Source: an uncultured Pontibacter sp.
Lineage (GTDB): Bacteria; Bacteroidota; Bacteroidia; Cytophagales; Hymenobacteraceae
NCBI RefSeq assembly: GCF_947499215.1
Contig: NZ_CANMNI010000001.1
Location: forward strand, 868,001 to 932,000
DNA length: 64,000 nt
Direction: 5' to 3'
Shown here: piece after piece, positions 38,085 to 48,010 of the stretch
Layout: each line of letters opens with the position of its first letter
Numbering within the stretch: position 1 is the stretch's first letter
Notes under the pieces: generated by a model
The model's database searches: none
The model's input: only the letters and a program-made list of their open reading frames with translations
Told to the model about the DNA's origin: nothing
Made by a program: the position numbers and the translations under genes

Positions 38085-39737
38085 ATGAAACGCCTTTTGT
38101 TCCTAGCCCTTTCCTGTGGTCTTTTGCTACAAGGAAGTGCCTTTGCCCAGTCGCTAGCGCTCGACAAACCAGTCGAAAAATCGCTTAAAAAAGTAAAGCC
38201 GAATGATGTAAAGGCCCACATCAAGTACCTCGCTGACGACCGCCTGTTGGGCCGTAAGCCCGGTACCGAAGGTTACCAAATGGCCGTAGACTATGTGGTA
38301 GAGCATTATCAAAAGGCTGGCATTGAGCCCGGCGGCGAGAACGGCACCTATCTCCAACTCGTGCGCCTGCGCCAGTCATTTCCCGGTAAAGAAGCCAGCA
38401 TGGTGCTCGCCGACTCTATGGGCACTGAGCTGCAACTGACTTACAACAAGGATTTCTCGGTATACCCGCATGCCGAGGAACCTGAGGTGAGTATGGAGGC
38501 ACCGCTTGTTTTCGCCGGCTACGGCATCAGCGCACCTGACTTAGGCTATGACGACTATGCAGGTATAGATGTGACCGGTAAAATTGTGGTGGTGATGCGC
38601 GGCGCTCCGACCAGCTTTCCTTCTACTGTGTCGGCCTACAGCCGCGACATGATGACGGTGCTGAAGATCGCTGCCGAGAAAGGCGCCGTGGGCGTGATCG
38701 TGGCAACTGACAACCCAAAGGCTGGCGTTGCAAACCTAGAACGCGGTACGTACAGCGTGATGGACCCGAATGGGAAAGTAGCCGTGTCACGCAATTATGT
38801 ATCTGATAAGATTCGTGTGCTGGCTAACATCAATGCCGCCACATTCGAACAGCTTTTGAAGGGCACAGGTCTGGAAGTGGCCAAGCTTGGAGAGCAACTG
38901 AAACAAGGCAAGCCTGCCTCTACCCCGCTCACCCATACCCTGCGCACCAGCTATACCTCCAGCTACAAAGATTTTGAAAGCCACAACGTGATAGGCAAGA
39001 TCACCGGTGCTGATCCGCAACTGCAAAACGAGTACGTGGTGCACAGCGCCCACCTCGACCACGTGGGCGTAGGCCGTGCCGTGAACGGTGATTCCATCTA
39101 TAACGGTGCCCACGACAATGCCTCCGGCGTAGCCAGTGTGCTCGAGATCGGTAAAATCTACTCCAGGCTGAAGGAAAAACCGAAGCGATCCGTGCTGTTT
39201 GTAATGGTGACCGCCGAGGAAATGGGCCTGCTGGGTTCCGCTTATTTCGCCCGCTACCCAACAGTTCCGGTAGAGCAGATCGTGGCCAACATCAACACCG
39301 ACATGCCTACCATCATCGCGCCGCTGCTTTCAGTGGTAGGTTTAGGCTCAAACCACTCTACATTAGAAAACGAAGTAGCTGCCGCCGCACAGCATTTGGG
39401 TATGACCGTGGAAGAAGACCCAGAGCCAGAGCAAATGCGCTTTATACGCAGCGACCAGTACAGCTTCGTGATGCAAGGTATACCCGCCCTGCACATCAAG
39501 TATGGCAACAAGACTAAAGACGGACAAAACAACTTGAACAAGCAAGTAGAACAGTGGCGCGCCATCCACTACCACAAGCCGCAGGATAACTTTAACAACA
39601 CATTCGATTATAACGCTGGCAAAAAGTACGTGCAACTGAACTTCCTGATCAGCTACCAAGTGGCAAATGCAACGGAAAGACCCAACTGGAAAGCGGGCGA
39701 TTTCTTCGGAAGCCGCTTTGGCAGACAAGCCAACTAG
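38085..39737 (+). CDS. M28-family zinc aminopeptidase with PA domain
   Basis: A 550-residue exported peptidase (signal peptide ending GSAFA-QS). A protease-associated (PA) domain (about 140-260) is inserted before the catalytic part. Zinc ligands and catalytic residues appear in HSAHLDHVG, GAHDNASGVA, VTAEEMGLLGS, NINTDMP and, late, IPALHIKYG. It probably trims peptides in the periplasm or outside. It is convergent with the glucan phosphorylase gene across a shared terminator. Confidence 0.88.
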   Translation: MKRLLFLALSCGLLLQGSAFAQSLALDKPVEKSLKKVKPNDVKAHIKYLADDRLLGRKPGTEGYQMAVDYVVEHYQKAGIEPGGENGTYLQLVRLRQSFPGKEASMVLADSMGTELQLTYNKDFSVYPHAEEPEVSMEAPLVFAGYGISAPDLGYDDYAGIDVTGKIVVVMRGAPTSFPSTVSAYSRDMMTVLKIAAEKGAVGVIVATDNPKAGVANLERGTYSVMDPNGKVAVSRNYVSDKIRVLANINAATFEQLLKGTGLEVAKLGEQLKQGKPASTPLTHTLRTSYTSSYKDFESHNVIGKITGADPQLQNEYVVHSAHLDHVGVGRAVNGDSIYNGAHDNASGVASVLEIGKIYSRLKEKPKRSVLFVMVTAEEMGLLGSAYFARYPTVPVEQIVANINTDMPTIIAPLLSVVGLGSNHSTLENEVAAAAQHLGMTVEEDPEPEQMRFIRSDQYSFVMQGIPALHIKYGNKTKDGQNNLNKQVEQWRAIHYHKPQDNFNNTFDYNAGKKYVQLNFLISYQVANATERPNWKAGDFFGSRFGRQAN

Positions 39738-39755
39738 GCCAAGCCATTAACAAAC

Positions 39756-39792
39756 AAAAAGAGCTGCCCCGTAATAGGGCAGCTCTTTTTGT
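39756..39792. terminator. Bidirectional terminator
   Basis: AAAAGAGCTGCCC pairs with GGGCAGCTCTTTT around a 7-base loop, between the converging peptidase and phosphorylase genes. Confidence 0.88.
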
Positions 39793-39805
39793 TACTATAC
39801 CTGTG

Positions 39806-41452
39806 TTAATACAGCATCTCATAATACTGATGCGCCATACGGTCGGAATCGAAATGCGGCACCACATCGCGCATGCCTTGCTTTACGATGTTCATCCACT
39901 TATTCCGGTCATTGTAGTAAGTCGGAATCACTTCGTTTTCCAGTATGCTCATCAGGTTTTTGTGGTCAATCTCATCCTGCATCGAATCAGGCAGGCTGGT
40001 GTCAACTACTGGTAGCACAAAGCTGTTTTCTCCGTGGCGTGCAAACTCAGGCAGCCAGCCGTCGAGTACCGAGAGGTTCACGGCACCGTTCATGGCAGCG
40101 GTCATACCGCTTGTTCCGGAGGCTTCACGCGGACGACGCGGGGTATTGAGCCACACATCAGCTCCGTGCTTCAACTTCTTCGACAGGCCGATCTCATAAC
40201 CCGTCAGCACCGCGAAGTTCTTACGATGATAAGATAGATGGACCAAACTGTTAAACACACTCACAGCACCCTCATCAAATGGATAAGGCTTGCCGGCCCA
40301 GATCACCTGCACGGGCTGTGACTTGTTAGAGATCATGTCAAAGAAGCGCTCAATATCGTGCACCAGGAGGTCGGCCCGTTTGTAGGCGGCGAAACGGCGC
40401 GCCCACACAATAGTAAGTACATCCTTTCGGAAGAGTTTACCCGTCTGGTCGGCCACAAGCTCAAATAACTCCTGCTTCATTTCCGCCTTGCGCTGTATCA
40501 AGGCCTGATTATCATCGCGCTCCAAGGCCTGTCGCATGCTGTTGTCCATCCAGAAACGGGCATTCTGGGCGTTGGTGATCGCCTTGATCTCGCACACATT
40601 GTCGTTCTCATACCACATATCGCGGGCCACTTCGCCGTGCAGTTGCGACACCCCGTTGGCTATTTTGGCAATGCGGAGCGCAGCCAAGGTATAGTCGAAG
40701 AAATTGCCGTGCATGCCGGTCATGTGGCGGGCCTCTTCCAGAGAGGAGGTGTTAAAGAAAGACATGTTGTTGAGCAGGTGGATGTCGTGCACTTCGTTTC
40801 CGGCTTTTTCCGGCGTGTGCGTCGTGAATACAATCCGCTTGCGCATATCCTCCACATTGCCAAACTTTTCGCGCAGGTAAAAGGCGAGTGGCAGGGCGTG
40901 CCCCTCGTTCATGTGGTAGATGTCGGCCCCTCCCAGTTCCTCTACTACTTTGGCACCGGCTATACCCAGCACAATGCTCTGCGCGATGCGGGTAGAAGGT
41001 TCCTTGTCGTATAGATGATAGGTGATAGTACGGGCAAGGTGGTCATTCTCCGGTATGTTGGTGGTCAGGAAATACATCGGCACTGTGCCGAACACTTCGG
41101 GGCGCAACACTAAGGCTTTCACCTTTACCGGGTGGCCGTTCACGTTCACGGTTACCGTGATGCCTGAATCCTCGAGGTAGGTATAGTATTTCTTCTGAAA
41201 CTGCACCCTCATGGTTTGGTCATCATTTCGGGTCTGGTCGTAGTAGCCGTATTTCCAGAGTATGCCGATACCGATCATGTTCTGTCGCAGATCGTGCGCG
41301 CTGCGCATGTGCGAACCCGCTAAGAAGCCCAAACCACCCGAATAGGTTTTGAGTGCCTGATGGATGCCGAACTCCATGCTGAAGTAAGCTACGCGTTTCT
41401 GATACTTCTCATTTATCTCGTAGGGATGATACCACTTATTGTATACTGTCAT
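39806..41452 (-). CDS. glgP: Short alpha-glucan phosphorylase (GT35), PLP-lysine replaced
   Basis: A 548-residue member of the short alpha-glucan phosphorylase group, which releases glucose-1-phosphate from glycogen or maltodextrin. Family blocks include VAYFSMEFGIHQALKTYSGGLGFLAG, HMNEGHALP, FTTHTPEKAGNE and RPREASGTSGMTAAMNGA. In GT35 enzymes the last block carries the lysine that binds pyridoxal phosphate (…NMK…). Here that position reads Thr451 (SGMTAAM), confirmed from the codons. Either the alignment is shifted in this subgroup or the enzyme is unusual. Confidence 0.85.
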   Translation of the reverse strand: MTVYNKWYHPYEINEKYQKRVAYFSMEFGIHQALKTYSGGLGFLAGSHMRSAHDLRQNMIGIGILWKYGYYDQTRNDDQTMRVQFQKKYYTYLEDSGITVTVNVNGHPVKVKALVLRPEVFGTVPMYFLTTNIPENDHLARTITYHLYDKEPSTRIAQSIVLGIAGAKVVEELGGADIYHMNEGHALPLAFYLREKFGNVEDMRKRIVFTTHTPEKAGNEVHDIHLLNNMSFFNTSSLEEARHMTGMHGNFFDYTLAALRIAKIANGVSQLHGEVARDMWYENDNVCEIKAITNAQNARFWMDNSMRQALERDDNQALIQRKAEMKQELFELVADQTGKLFRKDVLTIVWARRFAAYKRADLLVHDIERFFDMISNKSQPVQVIWAGKPYPFDEGAVSVFNSLVHLSYHRKNFAVLTGYEIGLSKKLKHGADVWLNTPRRPREASGTSGMTAAMNGAVNLSVLDGWLPEFARHGENSFVLPVVDTSLPDSMQDEIDHKNLMSILENEVIPTYYNDRNKWMNIVKQGMRDVVPHFDSDRMAHQYYEMLY

Positions 41453-41745
41453 ATTTAAATGCTAATTTATTTTGTTCTCACAGGCTGCTTCTGGCAAACG
41501 CTGTCACATCATCTATTTATAAGGTAAAACTAATCCCCGGACCTACATAGTACAAGAAATCCAGAAAATCTATACCTATTCTCCAAGTTACATACAAATC
41601 TGACAGGCAGCCTGCTTTTCAATTTAATTAGTCTTGCCCGTCCTGATTTAGTTCTCGCTTCCGTCCCTCAAAAAAGACTAAGTACAATATACTGACAACA
41701 GGCTCAAAGTGATACGGTTTATTTTAGCGCCGCAACTATCTTCAT
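41453..41745. other. Non-coding gap
   Basis: No gene was found. It holds the promoter region of the phosphorylase gene and one loose inverted repeat (CAGGCTGC near 41480 with GCAGCCTG near 41607). Confidence 0.3.
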
Positions 41746-41775
41746 GAAAAAGGCCCACCTGTGAGGGAGGGCCTT
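41746..41775 (-). terminator. Terminator after the subtilase gene
   Basis: AAGGCCC and GGGCCTT form a stem, followed on the minus strand by TTTTTC. Confidence 0.7.
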
Positions 41776-41801
41776 CCATGTAAAATGTACTTTGGCTTAG
41801 C

Positions 41802-44540
41802 TTATTTAGCCAACAGCATTTTGTTGGAGTATACTTTGTTGCCAGCCTCTACTTTGTAGATGTAGGTACCGGCCGGCAGGTTTTCCGCTCTAAAGTCTAC
41901 GCTGTGGTTGCCGGCTGTTTTGCTTTCCGATACCAGCGTGCGCACTTTCTGGCCAAGGATGTCGAACACCTCCACCAGCACCGGACCGTCCTGCTCTACT
42001 GCGTAGCGGATGGTGGTTGACTCTGAGAACGGGTTCGGGTAGCTCACCAGTTTGCCTTCTTCTGAGATCACCAGATTGGAGGTGCTCTCAGCGGCAAGCG
42101 GTTGCTCTCCACTGTTCCATAGACCGTGCGTGCGGGTAATGATCACGGCAAAGTCGGCGCGGGTCACATCTTGTAGCGGCTTGAAACTGGCATGCAGCAC
42201 TGGCTCCAGATCATACGGCCCTTGTGTGGCGGTGAAGTAGGCGTTGATCATGTTCAATTCCAAGGCCACACTCACGTAGCCCTCCAGTCCGGTAGGAATA
42301 GTAGCGGCGTCCTCGATAGGATAACTCTTGCCATTATATTCCACGGTAGGCGTTTTGCCATTGCGTTGTAGCGCATACTCCTGCAAGCCAAGCGCCTGCA
42401 CCAACGAATAGGCCACCTCGGCGCGGTTCACTTTGCCGTTCGGGTTAAACTTGCCCGGCGAAGCGGCTAGCATGATACTGTTCTGTATATGTTTTTGGTC
42501 GCGCAGGGCAGCACCACGGGCAGTTACCGATTCTGCGATCAGGTTGCGTTCTTTCACGTCGGTCAGGGTATAGGAACCATCTACTGGCAGGTACTGGCGT
42601 ATACCCTCGCCCATCATCAGGTAATCGGCCATGTCGATGCGCTTCAACAGCTCATCCGGCTTATAGCTTCCATTCAAACCGTCTACAAGACGAGAGCTTA
42701 CAGCCATCATAATGGAGGCCTCCGCCGGGTGGCCCACGATATCATCAAGGCCGGAAGTACCGGCGGCGGTCATCCTATTCACCACCCCGCTAATCTGCTC
42801 GGGGAATGCGGCTCCATTCAAACCGGAAATGCGCACTGTCCAAGTACCCGGCTCTGGGGAGGCCACCGCCACGCCACGGTCGTAGCTCATCGCAAACAGC
42901 ACTGGTATACCGGAGCGTGTTTCGGCACCTGATGGTGAGATCAGGGACAGGTTCACCGGATTGCCTGTCTCGCCGGCAACACCCTGCGTTCTGATCTTGG
43001 CTTCGATGGAGGTCGTACCCGCTGTCACATCGAAGGTATAATCGTTGGTAGCCGTTGTAGCCGGATTATAATCGATGGTGAAGTTATCCGTTACGTTGTT
43101 GGCATTCACGTTGCTCCGGAAGGTGCGGTTCATGTTCAGCGTCGAGCCATAGGGAGCAGATGCGCGATAGACTCTATCCACAGCGGCGTAGGCGTTCACG
43201 TAACCGGCTCCTACCTCCCACTTCTCACGGTTCGGAATGTTGGTGGCGGTTTGCTGCAAAATTTCCTTCACTTGGTAAGGTGTGAGGGTTGGGTTGGCCT
43301 CTAAGAGCAAAGCTACAATACCGGCCACATGCGGGGCAGCCATGGAGGTACCGCTCATGTGCGTGTAGTAGGCCACATGCGCCGGGTCCAGTTCGGTGGC
43401 ATCCTTATCGATGGAAAGCGATGAAGTAGGTGAAATGGCGCGGGTCGCAATAATGTCCACGCCCGGAGAAGTCACTGTCGGACGGTCTTCCCATGTAAAG
43501 GTTTTGCCGTCGAGCGAGAAAGAACCGCCTTTGTTTTTGATGCCGCGCGAAGAGAAATCAGCCAATCGACCGGACTTGTCGCCAGCGGCCACCGCAATCA
43601 CCCATGGGGCTTTTTTGTACTGCCCGGTCATGGTGCCGGAGCCCGGACCGGAGTTACCCGCCGAGAACACTACCACGATGTTGCGATCCACGCAACGCTT
43701 AGTGGCCAGCGTGATCGGGTCAGCCGGGTTCACTTCAGTGCCGGTGTCGCTGGTTGTGCCAAAAGAGTTGGTAATCACGCGGATGTTGTAGCGCGCCTGA
43801 TTGGTAATGGCGTAGTCGAAACCGGAAAGCACGTCCAGCAAGAGCAAAGCCGCACCGGAGCCATAGCCGATCAAATCAGCGCCCGGAGCCACGCCCTCAT
43901 ACAAACCTTGCGAGGCCTGTCCGGTACCGCCCACTATACCTGCCACGTGCGTGCCATGACCGCCCGTTGCGTCGGTGTTGGGCACGTTCTCCAAAATCAG
44001 GTAGGGCAGAATAGAAGAAACGGCATTGAGGTTCGTAGCGGCCGTCACGTTCTGCTTCAGGTTTTTGCCGAACTGCAGGTCAGGGTGCGTGCCGTCCACG
44101 CCGCTGTCGTTCACGACAATGCCAACGCCTTTGCCGGAAACAGGAAACCCGCCGTTACGACTGGTAAAGAGCGGGTCTTTGCGCAACTTATCTACACCGG
44201 TAAGCGCGGTGCCGGAGTTGTTTTCGTATTGCAGTGATTCGTTCAGGTAAAGGGAGAGTACGCGGGAGCTCTTGGCGAGGAGGTCTACCTGCAAGCCCGT
44301 GGCGAGCACACCGGCGATGGGAAGGGATTTAAGCGTGAGGCCTTGGGTGATACCGGCCTGAGTAAGGGTGGAGAGATCGAGAAGTGAAGGAGCACCATCA
44401 CCTTTGAAAGTTACAACTACCTGCACCAATTTGGTCTTATCGGTAATAGCACTCTTGAGTTTACTGTCGACATAGGCCTGTGCAAAAACTTGGCTGACAG
44501 CCAAAAGGCAGAGCACAACAGCGGCTAGAAATTTTCTCAT
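41802..44540 (-). CDS. Subtilisin-like protease with SLH-like region and T9SS sorting tail
   Basis: A 912-residue secreted protease. A signal peptide (…AVSQVFAQA) and an I9-like propeptide are followed by the S8 domain with Asp145 (NDSGVDGTHPD), His195 (GGHGTHVAG), oxyanion Asn296 (SAGNSGPG) and Ser399 (SGTSMAAPHVAG). After a beta domain, about residues 600-830 look like S-layer homology repeats (FNPNGKVNRAEVAYSLVQAL; ASFKPLQDVTRADFAVIITR). The last 80 residues are a type A T9SS C-terminal domain (NPFSESTTIRY…GTYIYKVEAGNKVYSNKMLL), which directs export through type IX secretion and surface attachment. Confidence 0.9.
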   Translation of the reverse strand: MRKFLAAVVLCLLAVSQVFAQAYVDSKLKSAITDKTKLVQVVVTFKGDGAPSLLDLSTLTQAGITQGLTLKSLPIAGVLATGLQVDLLAKSSRVLSLYLNESLQYENNSGTALTGVDKLRKDPLFTSRNGGFPVSGKGVGIVVNDSGVDGTHPDLQFGKNLKQNVTAATNLNAVSSILPYLILENVPNTDATGGHGTHVAGIVGGTGQASQGLYEGVAPGADLIGYGSGAALLLLDVLSGFDYAITNQARYNIRVITNSFGTTSDTGTEVNPADPITLATKRCVDRNIVVVFSAGNSGPGSGTMTGQYKKAPWVIAVAAGDKSGRLADFSSRGIKNKGGSFSLDGKTFTWEDRPTVTSPGVDIIATRAISPTSSLSIDKDATELDPAHVAYYTHMSGTSMAAPHVAGIVALLLEANPTLTPYQVKEILQQTATNIPNREKWEVGAGYVNAYAAVDRVYRASAPYGSTLNMNRTFRSNVNANNVTDNFTIDYNPATTATNDYTFDVTAGTTSIEAKIRTQGVAGETGNPVNLSLISPSGAETRSGIPVLFAMSYDRGVAVASPEPGTWTVRISGLNGAAFPEQISGVVNRMTAAGTSGLDDIVGHPAEASIMMAVSSRLVDGLNGSYKPDELLKRIDMADYLMMGEGIRQYLPVDGSYTLTDVKERNLIAESVTARGAALRDQKHIQNSIMLAASPGKFNPNGKVNRAEVAYSLVQALGLQEYALQRNGKTPTVEYNGKSYPIEDAATIPTGLEGYVSVALELNMINAYFTATQGPYDLEPVLHASFKPLQDVTRADFAVIITRTHGLWNSGEQPLAAESTSNLVISEEGKLVSYPNPFSESTTIRYAVEQDGPVLVEVFDILGQKVRTLVSESKTAGNHSVDFRAENLPAGTYIYKVEAGNKVYSNKMLLAK

Positions 44541-44966
44541 AAATCAGGAAAGTTAAAAGTGTTACATAAGGTGTTTTAAAGTAAAGAGAGCGGCATTCTA
44601 GCTAGCAATGCCGTTGGTTTTGAATAGTATTAGAAAAATGGCGTCGGTTAATAAGAAGATATTACGAAGTCACCTCATCAAAAAAATTATACTTTAAAAA
44701 CAAGCTGTGGCATTTCAAACAGAAAAAACCTGCTTTATCCATCATTTTTTAGAATACCAAGCCTTCAAAAAATCATACCTACAATCCATGTTATGACACT
44801 AGTGTGCAGTCACGTTTTCCAGCATCGGCAATGTAGGCTAGGCTACTCCCGGTAAACTCTTCGATTTATGTTTGAGGAAATGGTGGGATTTAAGCAAACT
44901 CAGTCTATTCAGTATAGGCTGAAATTCATAATTTGCGGGACATAAGCTTTACCCTTCTACACATTA
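44541..44966. other. AT-rich non-coding gap
   Basis: No gene is supported in these 426 bases between the divergent subtilase and acetyltransferase genes. It must hold both promoters; no clear box was identified. Confidence 0.3.
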
Positions 44967-45485
44967 ATGATACAGTTTATACCTTATCACGCGCTTTCTC
45001 CCGAACTCTCTCGGGAGTTGAATGAATTTATAGCAGAAGAATTTGGGCATGTTCCTTTTGTGCAGCAGCAGATTTGGGCCAAACCAGACTGGACGGTGTT
45101 ATTAGAGGCGGGTGGTGAAGTCGCCACCTTCTGCAACATCATAGTGCGGGAAGTCATCATGGACGGCCAGCGCCGCAGCGTAGCAGGCATTAACAATGTA
45201 ATCACCCCTGCCGCGCATCGGGGTAAAGGATACTCCAGTCGGGTGCTACGTGAAACGAGCACGTTTCTTTTCGAACACCTGCATGCCGAATTGGGGCTGT
45301 TACTCTGTGCTGATGCCCTAGTACCCTTTTATGAACGATTGGGATGGTATACAGTGGAATGCCAATTAGTATATGACCAGCCAAATGGCCGAGAGGAATA
45401 TGACTCAAATGTTATGCTGCTGACCAATGGACACAATGCCAGCTTAGCGCCTAGGTATATTGATTTGAACGGTCTGCCTTGGTAA
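44967..45485 (+). CDS. GNAT-family acetyltransferase
   Basis: A 172-residue acyltransferase. The acetyl-CoA binding motif is visible as AAHRGKGYSSRVLRE after strand NNVITP, and the C-terminal LGLLLCADALVPFYERLGWY completes the fold. The acceptor is unknown. It is a single gene, convergent with the pirin gene 17 bases downstream. Confidence 0.82.
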   Translation: MIQFIPYHALSPELSRELNEFIAEEFGHVPFVQQQIWAKPDWTVLLEAGGEVATFCNIIVREVIMDGQRRSVAGINNVITPAAHRGKGYSSRVLRETSTFLFEHLHAELGLLLCADALVPFYERLGWYTVECQLVYDQPNGREEYDSNVMLLTNGHNASLAPRYIDLNGLPW

Positions 45486-45502
45486 ACGCCAATTACTCAA
45501 AG

Positions 45503-46372
45503 TTACTCAAACAGCATCCCCATCTTGCCCATCTGGTAGTCGCGCATAGCTTGCATCACCTCGGTCTGGGTGTTCATCACGAAGGGACCGTGCATGGCGA
45601 GCGGCTCTTCCAACGGTTCGCCCGCCACCAGCAAGAGGCGTGTGTCCTCTCTGGCCGTCAATGTACAGCCCTCACCATCGTGGTTCAGGAGCGCCATGTT
45701 CAGGCCTTCAACTAAACCGTAGCCTTCGAGCATAATCTGCCCGTCCAACAGGTATAAAAAGGCATTGTAGTTGGCAGGTATAGGTATAGCGCATGTGCCG
45801 CCCGCCTTTAAGGTAATGCGGAGCGCCAGCACAGGGCTCGGCGTGCGGACAGGACCTTGCATCTCCTTGTACACGCCCGTCACAACAGCTACTTGCACCC
45901 GTTCATTGTCTTCGCTCGTAGTGGGTGTGTCTTCCGCCTGCAGCGGGAAATAAGCAGGCTGGTCCATTTTGTTTGCCTTCGGGGTGTTCACCCACAACTG
46001 CACGATTTCCTGCACACCGCCTTGCTCCTGCATGTCGTGGGGCGGCCGCTCGCTGTGCACAATGCCCCTGCCGGCGTTCATCCACTGTGTACCACCGGCG
46101 TATACCACGCTGTCGTTACCGCGGGAGTCGCGGTGGTGCACGGCACCTTGGTATACAAACGTGACCGGCGAAAAGCCCCGGTGCGGGTGTGGGTCCACGC
46201 CGAGTTTGTAAGGATAGTCAGACTGCGGTATGGTGGTGATGTGGTGGTGCAGCAGTAGAAAAGGATCGTGCTGCTCTACTTGGGCAGAGGGCAATGCCTG
46301 CCGGATAGGCAAACCACCCATGTCTATTTCTTCGGCAAAGAGAAGCCGTGCCACAGTCCGGTTTTTTTGCAT
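45503..46372 (-). CDS. Pirin-family bicupin protein
   Basis: A 289-residue protein with two cupin barrels. Metal ligands are seen in DPHPHRGFSPVTFVYQGAVHHRDSRG, and WMNAGRGIVHSERP is a pirin signature. Pirins bind iron and some act as quercetin dioxygenases or redox regulators; the role here is unknown. Confidence 0.87.
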   Translation of the reverse strand: MQKNRTVARLLFAEEIDMGGLPIRQALPSAQVEQHDPFLLLHHHITTIPQSDYPYKLGVDPHPHRGFSPVTFVYQGAVHHRDSRGNDSVVYAGGTQWMNAGRGIVHSERPPHDMQEQGGVQEIVQLWVNTPKANKMDQPAYFPLQAEDTPTTSEDNERVQVAVVTGVYKEMQGPVRTPSPVLALRITLKAGGTCAIPIPANYNAFLYLLDGQIMLEGYGLVEGLNMALLNHDGEGCTLTAREDTRLLLVAGEPLEEPLAMHGPFVMNTQTEVMQAMRDYQMGKMGMLFE

Positions 46373-46512
46373 AAGTTGTTCGGGTCACATTGGTTTCCTG
46401 AAGATACGCAAAACAAATAAAAACCGGAGAAGTAAGGGCTCGAATTGGCATCAACTCGGAGGCTTGCGCTCGTTTAGCCTCTACCTACAAAAGAAAAACC
46501 TGAGCGCAAGAA

Positions 46513-47163
46513 TCAGGAAATAAGTCCGCGCTGCAGCGCGTATTTCATGAGCATGGCGGTGTTGCGGGCTTTGGTTTTGTCGAGTAGGTTCTGGCGATGT
46601 GTTTCGATGGTGCGCTTGCTTGTAAAGAGTCTTTCTGCGATTTCGGCATTGGTGAAGCCTTCGCCTATGAGCGCCAGTACTTCCAGTTCGCGTTTGGAAA
46701 GTTCGCGCTGTTCCTCGTCGACTGCCGTGACTGGTACACTGGGCTGCGCATGCACTTTTTGTAAAAGGTCCATCGTCACATCCGGGCTGATGTAGCGGCA
46801 GCCATGGGCGACAAGCTGAAGGGCGCAGCAAAGCTCGTCTTTACCGGCGTTTTTAAGGATGTAGCCTGAAGCCCCGAGGTCCATCATGCGGTTCACGTAC
46901 TTTTCATGGCTCAGCATGGAGAGCACCACTACCTTCAGGTCAGGATAATGCTGCAGTACATAGGCAGCAGTATCAAAACCATCCATGCCTGGCATGCTGA
47001 TGTCCATGAGCACAATATCGGCATGAATGTTAGGAAGCAAATCAATCAGTTCACTGCCGCTAGCGGCCTCACCTACTACCCGCACATTGTTTTGGTCCTG
47101 TAGCAGGGCCTTTAACCCATCGCGCACTATTTGATGGTCATCAGTGATTACTAGGTCTATCAT
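46513..47163 (-). CDS. NarL/LuxR-type response regulator
   Basis: A 216-residue regulator: receiver domain (residues 1-120, phospho-Asp in [15 protein letters not shown]) and a C-terminal LuxR HTH ([40 protein letters not shown]). No histidine kinase lies beside it, so its partner is elsewhere. It is transcribed alone. Confidence 0.9.
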   Translation of the reverse strand: MIDLVITDDHQIVRDGLKALLQDQNNVRVVGEAASGSELIDLLPNIHADIVLMDISMPGMDGFDTAAYVLQHYPDLKVVVLSMLSHEKYVNRMMDLGASGYILKNAGKDELCCALQLVAHGCRYISPDVTMDLLQKVHAQPSVPVTAVDEEQRELSKRELEVLALIGEGFTNAEIAERLFTSKRTIETHRQNLLDKTKARNTAMLMKYALQRGLIS

Positions 47164-47611
47164 CTCTTAAGTTTGATTCAAAAAAACCTTCGTTGATTTA
47201 ACAGGGATTCTGGAAAAAGCTAGATGTTTCGTCAAGAAGGTCAGTATAGGAGCATCCGTCATAGGGTTTGAAACCAAGTACAGCGTCAACCCCTGACAAT
47301 TTTCATCATAAATAACTGAATGTACAATCGGTAGCGACCGACATTTAATTTAATTTTGAATTCTTATTAAAAATTAAGTATTTAAACCCAAAGGCTATAC
47401 GTATTTACCTCTGCGGTTGGATGGCTAATTATCCATATACTTACCCTTTGGAACAAGCGCAACGGTGGTACGGCACGTAGCTTTGACAGGAAGTAACAAC
47501 CCTAAATACAGCCTGACTTGCGTTAGATTCGTATTTAGGCAGAACAGTACAATACCGTGCAGAACTACTGTGTGGGTATAATTAAAAAGAGAAAAAAACA
47601 CCAGACTATAA
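47164..47611. other. AT-rich non-coding gap
   Basis: These 448 bases hold no supported gene. A TAGCTTTG (-7-like) box at 47478-47485 could serve the STAS gene. A short hairpin TCGGT/ACCGA lies near 47329-47342. Confidence 0.35.
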
Positions 47612-47959
47612 ATGAAATCATTTAGCGTTAAGACAGATACGCTCGGTAAGGGAACAGTGCTGCGGTTCAAAGGAGAGCTCGATGCCAGTTCCTCTGTGTA
47701 TGCCGACAACGCACTGGAAGAAGCCATCGCCAACTCTTCGGGATTTGTGCTGGTTGACTGCAGTGAGTTGGTTTACATCTCCTCTGCTGGTTTGGGCGTG
47801 CTGCTGGCCGCTTTTCAGGCCTGTAACTTGAAGGAGATGGAAATGGTGATGGTGAACATGCAACCTAAGATCCGCAACGTGTTTGAGATTTTGGGGCTCG
47901 ACCGGCTCATAAAGTCGGCTGACTCCGTGGAAGATGCACGTCAGATGGTAGCAAAATAA
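47612..47959 (+). CDS. STAS-domain anti-sigma factor antagonist
   Basis: A 115-residue SpoIIAA-like protein. The conserved segment VDCSELVYISSAGLGVLLAAF carries the phosphorylatable Ser, and FEILGLDRLI is typical of the fold's end. Such proteins switch partner anti-sigma kinases. No kinase or phosphatase lies nearby. A strong terminator follows at once. Confidence 0.88.
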   Translation: MKSFSVKTDTLGKGTVLRFKGELDASSSVYADNALEEAIANSSGFVLVDCSELVYISSAGLGVLLAAFQACNLKEMEMVMVNMQPKIRNVFEILGLDRLIKSADSVEDARQMVAK

Positions 47960-47961
47960 AA

Positions 47962-47992
47962 AAAAAGGGGCCGCTTAAAGCGGCCCCTTTTT
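47962..47992. terminator. Strong bidirectional terminator
   Basis: AAAAAGGGGCCGCTT and AAGCGGCCCCTTTTT form a long GC stem with a 1-base or tight loop, between the STAS gene and the converging low-complexity gene. Confidence 0.88.
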
Positions 47993-48010
47993 CGTGCAAA
48001 ATATACTTTC

